Source: Thoreauomyces humboldtii | Lineage: Eukaryota; Chytridiomycota; Chytridiomycetes; Spizellomycetales; Powellomycetaceae | DNA length: 10,720 nucleotides | Reading direction: 5' to 3' | NCBI GenBank assembly: GCA_027596035.1 | Contig: JADGJA010000784.1 | Location: 1 to 10,720 of the forward strand | Shown here: positions 8,190 to 10,720 of the stretch, piece after piece | How positions within the stretch are numbered: position 1 is the stretch's first letter | Layout: the number at the start of each line of letters is the position of its first letter | Program-made: the position numbers and the translations under genes | Notes under the pieces: model-generated | Databases searched by the model: none | What the model was told of the DNA's origin: nothing | What the model saw: the letters and a program-made list of their open reading frames with translations, nothing else

Positions 8190-9934
8190 CTATCCCGGTT
8201 CAACCCGAGCAATCCTATCCTCTTCCGTGGAGCAGAGCAGAGCAGACTCGTCCTTCCCTTCACGCTCGCCTGTAGCAATCCTATCATCTTCCGTGGGGCA
8301 GAGCAGTGGTGGCGTCTTCCCAGGCAAAATCGTCCTTGCTTTCTCGCTCGCCTGCTTGAATAGGTTCTGGAACACGCCCAAAGCCATAACCTCGTGCGCC
8401 TCGACTGCGGGATGGAAGCAGTCGACGTCGCTCAGGTACCGGAGATCCCAATCACGTAGAGCTACCTCGCTGAGCAAGGGGTCTACGACCACCGCAAAGT
8501 CGGGTGAGGCTGGAAGTGACGCCGCGATGGAGAGTAGCCGGGAATTGTATGCTTGCGTTAGTTCGTCCATCTTTGAGCGGGTGCGGGGGCCTGCCGTGCC
8601 GGGCAAGAAAGCACATAGACTTTTGGAAGATTCGGAACTTATGGATGAGTACAGAGCTTTCGGCTCAAAGGTCGATCGCTTACCATTCAAACGCACCACC
8701 TCCTTTCCTGATCCCGTCGCAGTAGTCATCCCCGCGGGTGACATCGTGCACCTGAGACACGTTAAACCCCATCATAATGTTTATCAGCACTTTCGGAATT
8801 GTAGCTCGGATCTCGGACAGCAAGAGCCGCACCGCCCCCTCATAAGCGTCCGGGGAGAGATACGTGTGGCCCGAAGCGGGCGTGCATCCGAGGCAAGCAT
8901 CGTTGCTGCCAATGAAGATGTTAAGGAGCTGACCAAACGAGGAGGTGAGTTCGAAAAGGAGGAGTCGAGTTCGGTTTTGCAGCGAATCGGATGGCCCAAC
9001 GCGAGTACCTTGTAATCGTGCTGCCAGTCGATACCTCCGTCATTTCTCATAATATTCACGAGATGTACGAGCTCGCCCATGAGATCGCCAACCATGGCCC
9101 CGGACTGCGCCGCGTTGAGACCGTCAGTTCGGCGGTATTGAAACGGCGGACACCAAGGACCCCAGCTGCATGAAGGTAGAAAAAGAAGATATCAATGAAC
9201 CTTTGTGGTCGCCAATTCAGAGCGAATGGCCTTCTTTACCATATCTCGGCAGAGTGACTTCCGGTCGATGCTCCCCGAACTATGGGTTGGTAGTGCCGAA
9301 TGAAGTTGAAAAGAGAAAGTGCGGTCGCGTCGCCACCCATCGAGAATGAGACCTGTAAACGAGACGTCGGGAGTCAACATTTCCCAGCGTTTTGAGACTT
9401 TGATTCGCTTTTCGAAAGCTCCTCAATCATACCCCTCGATCCTCGGAAGGAGATCCGCCGCCCACGATCCCTTTGGCCCCGAACCCTGCGGTGATGCTGA
9501 GCTTGCAAGGTGAGTCAATGAAACCTTGCCCTCTACCCCCTTCCATCAATCATGGAGACATGCTCACCTACCTATCTCCTAGAGCGGCAACTACCTTGAC
9601 ATCGTCTACCTACCCGCGACGCACGTGCAGTCAGGACTGAAAGCTGCTGGCCTTGGTCCTTCTCATTTATCGAAGGATCTTCCTTACCTACCCTGAGGTC
9701 ATGCACGGAGGCTGGCTGGTCTCGTCGGGGAGCTAGCGCAGGACATCCAGCCAATGGTGAGATGACCTGGTGTTTACGGTGATCGTGGTGGTGGTGCTGG
9801 TCAGAGTCAGAATCCGACGAGGACAAGAGGTATTGATGTTGAGATTGTCGTGCGCCGTTGCCGTTGCGCTGAGCCGACGTGGTGCTACAGAAGACTAGTA
9901 GCGGCAGTAGAAGGAGCGGCAGCAAGGGGAACAT
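8190..9934 (-). CDS. Secreted GDSL lipase, phospholipase B1-like
   Basis: Seven exons on the minus strand: 9934-9688, 9605-9572, 9496-9433, 9352-9240, 9165-9009, 8928-8684, 8619-8190. They join in frame to 429 residues; introns are 82, 75, 80, 74, 80 and 64 nt. Residues 1-22 are a signal peptide (MFPLLPLLLLPLLVF… ending near TSAQ), so the enzyme is secreted or enters the ER. A Ser/Asp and His-rich linker (SSSDSDSDQHHHHDHRKH) follows. The catalytic domain has the SGNH/GDSL blocks in order: SVHDLRVDDVKVVAALGDSI with nucleophile Ser94 (assembled across introns 1 and 2), VSFSMGGD, LNAAQSGA (Gly175, block II), FIGSNDAC (Asn214, block III) and DVDCFHP with catalytic Asp353 and His356 (block V). This order and spacing match PLB1-type phospholipases, which remove fatty acids from phospholipids and lysophospholipids. 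After ~375 the chain has a short low-complexity extension containing a 22-residue near-repeat. No GPI signal or C-terminal membrane helix is visible. Confidence 0.9.
8209..8306. repeat. Imperfect 66-bp tandem repeat inside the lipase C-terminus
   Basis: A 32-bp segment at 8209-8240 recurs at 8275-8306 with two mismatches, an offset of 66 bp or exactly 22 codons. A second block (tcgtccttcccttcacgctc and its neighbour) at about 8249-8272 recurs imperfectly near 8330-8355 with a longer offset, suggesting a third decayed unit. On the minus strand it encodes LLCPTEDDRIA and LLCSTEEDRIA. The frame-preserving period suggests duplication within the coding tail. Confidence 0.8.
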
Positions 9935-10720
9935 TGCGCTAAAGTCGTGGATGAGCTACAAGTAGCCTTCCTGCTCTTCTCGCAAAAGCACCGTGCTCTC
10001 ACAAGCTATCGATCGAGTCTTTGCCTGACGATGGGTGCGTCAAGATGATGCCCGTGGGGAGTTTTGAATGGTTGGGGAACGTGTACTTTGATGAGGTTTT
10101 TCAATATGACTCCTTTCGGGGGCAAATGAACAACAACGACGTGCCTGGTTCAAGAACCGAGAGAAGTCAATGACTTGAATGACTCCATGCCGCACAATGA
10201 CAGGTGGAAGGGCCCATGGACCTTGAACTCGGACAAGGTGAACTGGGGACCAAGGTCTTTCAACCAATAGCTTAGCCGGCCGATCTTGATTTCGGCATCA
10301 GCTGTCTTTCGTCAGAGAGCTCACGGCATCCATTTTGAGCTTTTCGTCCAGATCATCATCTCGTTCTCAGTGCGGCTCCATCGTGGAATGGCAAGGGCCC
10401 CCACGGAACCGTCGAGCACCGACGAGCAGAGCGCCCGACCCCAGCATCACGCGAGCAATGAATGTACAGTAGTACCTGCACTGGGCAAACCAACTCCACG
10501 GTACCCCAGATTTGCATTCGCTTACCGGGAACTTCAAAGAGGTTCGCCGAGCAATTTTGATGTGTACACATGTACCTTTTGCCAGAAAGAGGAGCCGGAC
10601 TGCACTGTGTAATGATGCTGTACCGGCACAAGTGTGCATGGCAAAGACCCAACCATTTGTCCCACCCCACATCGATACATCTACACACACCGACCGATGC
10701 TTGCAGCTGCTGTACACGCA
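9935..10720. other. Region upstream of the lipase gene, no confident gene, several coding-like frames
   Basis: The left part should carry the lipase promoter. On the plus strand a frame open from 9955 to 10173 (first ATG 10045, reading MMPVGSFEWLGNVYFDEVFQ) overlaps another open from 10130 to 10270 (ending WTLNSDKVNWGPRSFNQ). A 70-nt intron at 10141-10210 would join them, but its donor GTGCCT is weak. The minus strand is also open over the same bases (for example RLSYWLKDLGPQFTLSEFK), so the strand cannot be decided. From 10471 to the right edge one plus frame is open for over 80 codons without recognisable motifs, and minus frames across 10356-10717 are similar. A donor/acceptor pair on the minus strand at 10525 and 10481 could mark an exon boundary of another gene. 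Confidence 0.35.

Noticed and set aside
8116..9015. Long plus-strand frame of 299 codons
   Set aside because: It is antisense to lipase exons 6 and 7, whose minus-strand frames carry the GSND and DCFHP catalytic blocks. The plus-frame protein has no recognisable motif.
9319..9513. Plus-strand frame of 64 codons
   Set aside because: It lies across lipase exons 3-4 and their intron on the other strand and has no motif.
1..10720. CRISPR arrays, tRNA or rRNA genes, transposons and terminal repeats
   Set aside because: None was recognised by eye on either strand. Apart from the simple repeats and the 66-bp tandem unit there are no repeated blocks, and no transposase or reverse-transcriptase motif appears in any frame.

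Overview
This is a compact, intron-rich eukaryotic locus. Four of the five complete genes could be assembled only by joining exons across 22 GT-AG introns of 59-92 nt. Every junction restores one reading frame and recovers recognisable family motifs. The gene content (a double-Cache membrane receptor with a TLPLKxLT / DFSxLExG juxtamembrane signature, a seven-helix receptor of the cAR/Git3-like kind, a secreted PLB1-type GDSL lipase, and a YHGT/YSTxDI ADP-ribosyltransferase-like protein) suggests an early-diverging zoosporic fungus, most likely a chytrid, or a related protist. That placement is inference from remembered family features, not from a search.

Layout from left to right: (a) 3-47, plus strand, the last 14 codons of a glycine-arginine-rich protein. 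(b) 366-1580, minus strand, an intronless 404-residue coiled-coil protein with a long Arg/Ser/Asp/Glu (RS-like) tail, convergent with (a). (c) 1916-4089, minus, an eight-exon double-Cache transmembrane sensor of 570 residues. (d) 4238-5163, minus, a three-exon protein of 265 residues pairing a ubiquitin-like domain with a PARP/ART-like fold. (e) 5566-7623, minus, an eight-exon seven-transmembrane receptor of 496 residues. (f) 8190-9934, minus, a seven-exon secreted GDSL phospholipase B-like enzyme of 429 residues. (g) 9935-10720, no confident gene, but several short coding-like frames.

Genes (b) to (f) share one strand with short gaps (about 150-570 bp), and two of them have an AATAAA downstream of the stop. 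Two surface sensors (c, e), a secreted phospholipase (f) and a possible ADP-ribosylating enzyme (d) would fit environmental sensing and response. Nothing in the sequence proves they act together, and eukaryotic neighbours need not be co-functional.

The most unusual item is (d), a ubiquitin-like module fused to an ADP-ribosyltransferase-like domain. Next is (c), a complete-looking sensor that stops about 90 residues after its second membrane helix with no kinase, cyclase or other known output domain.
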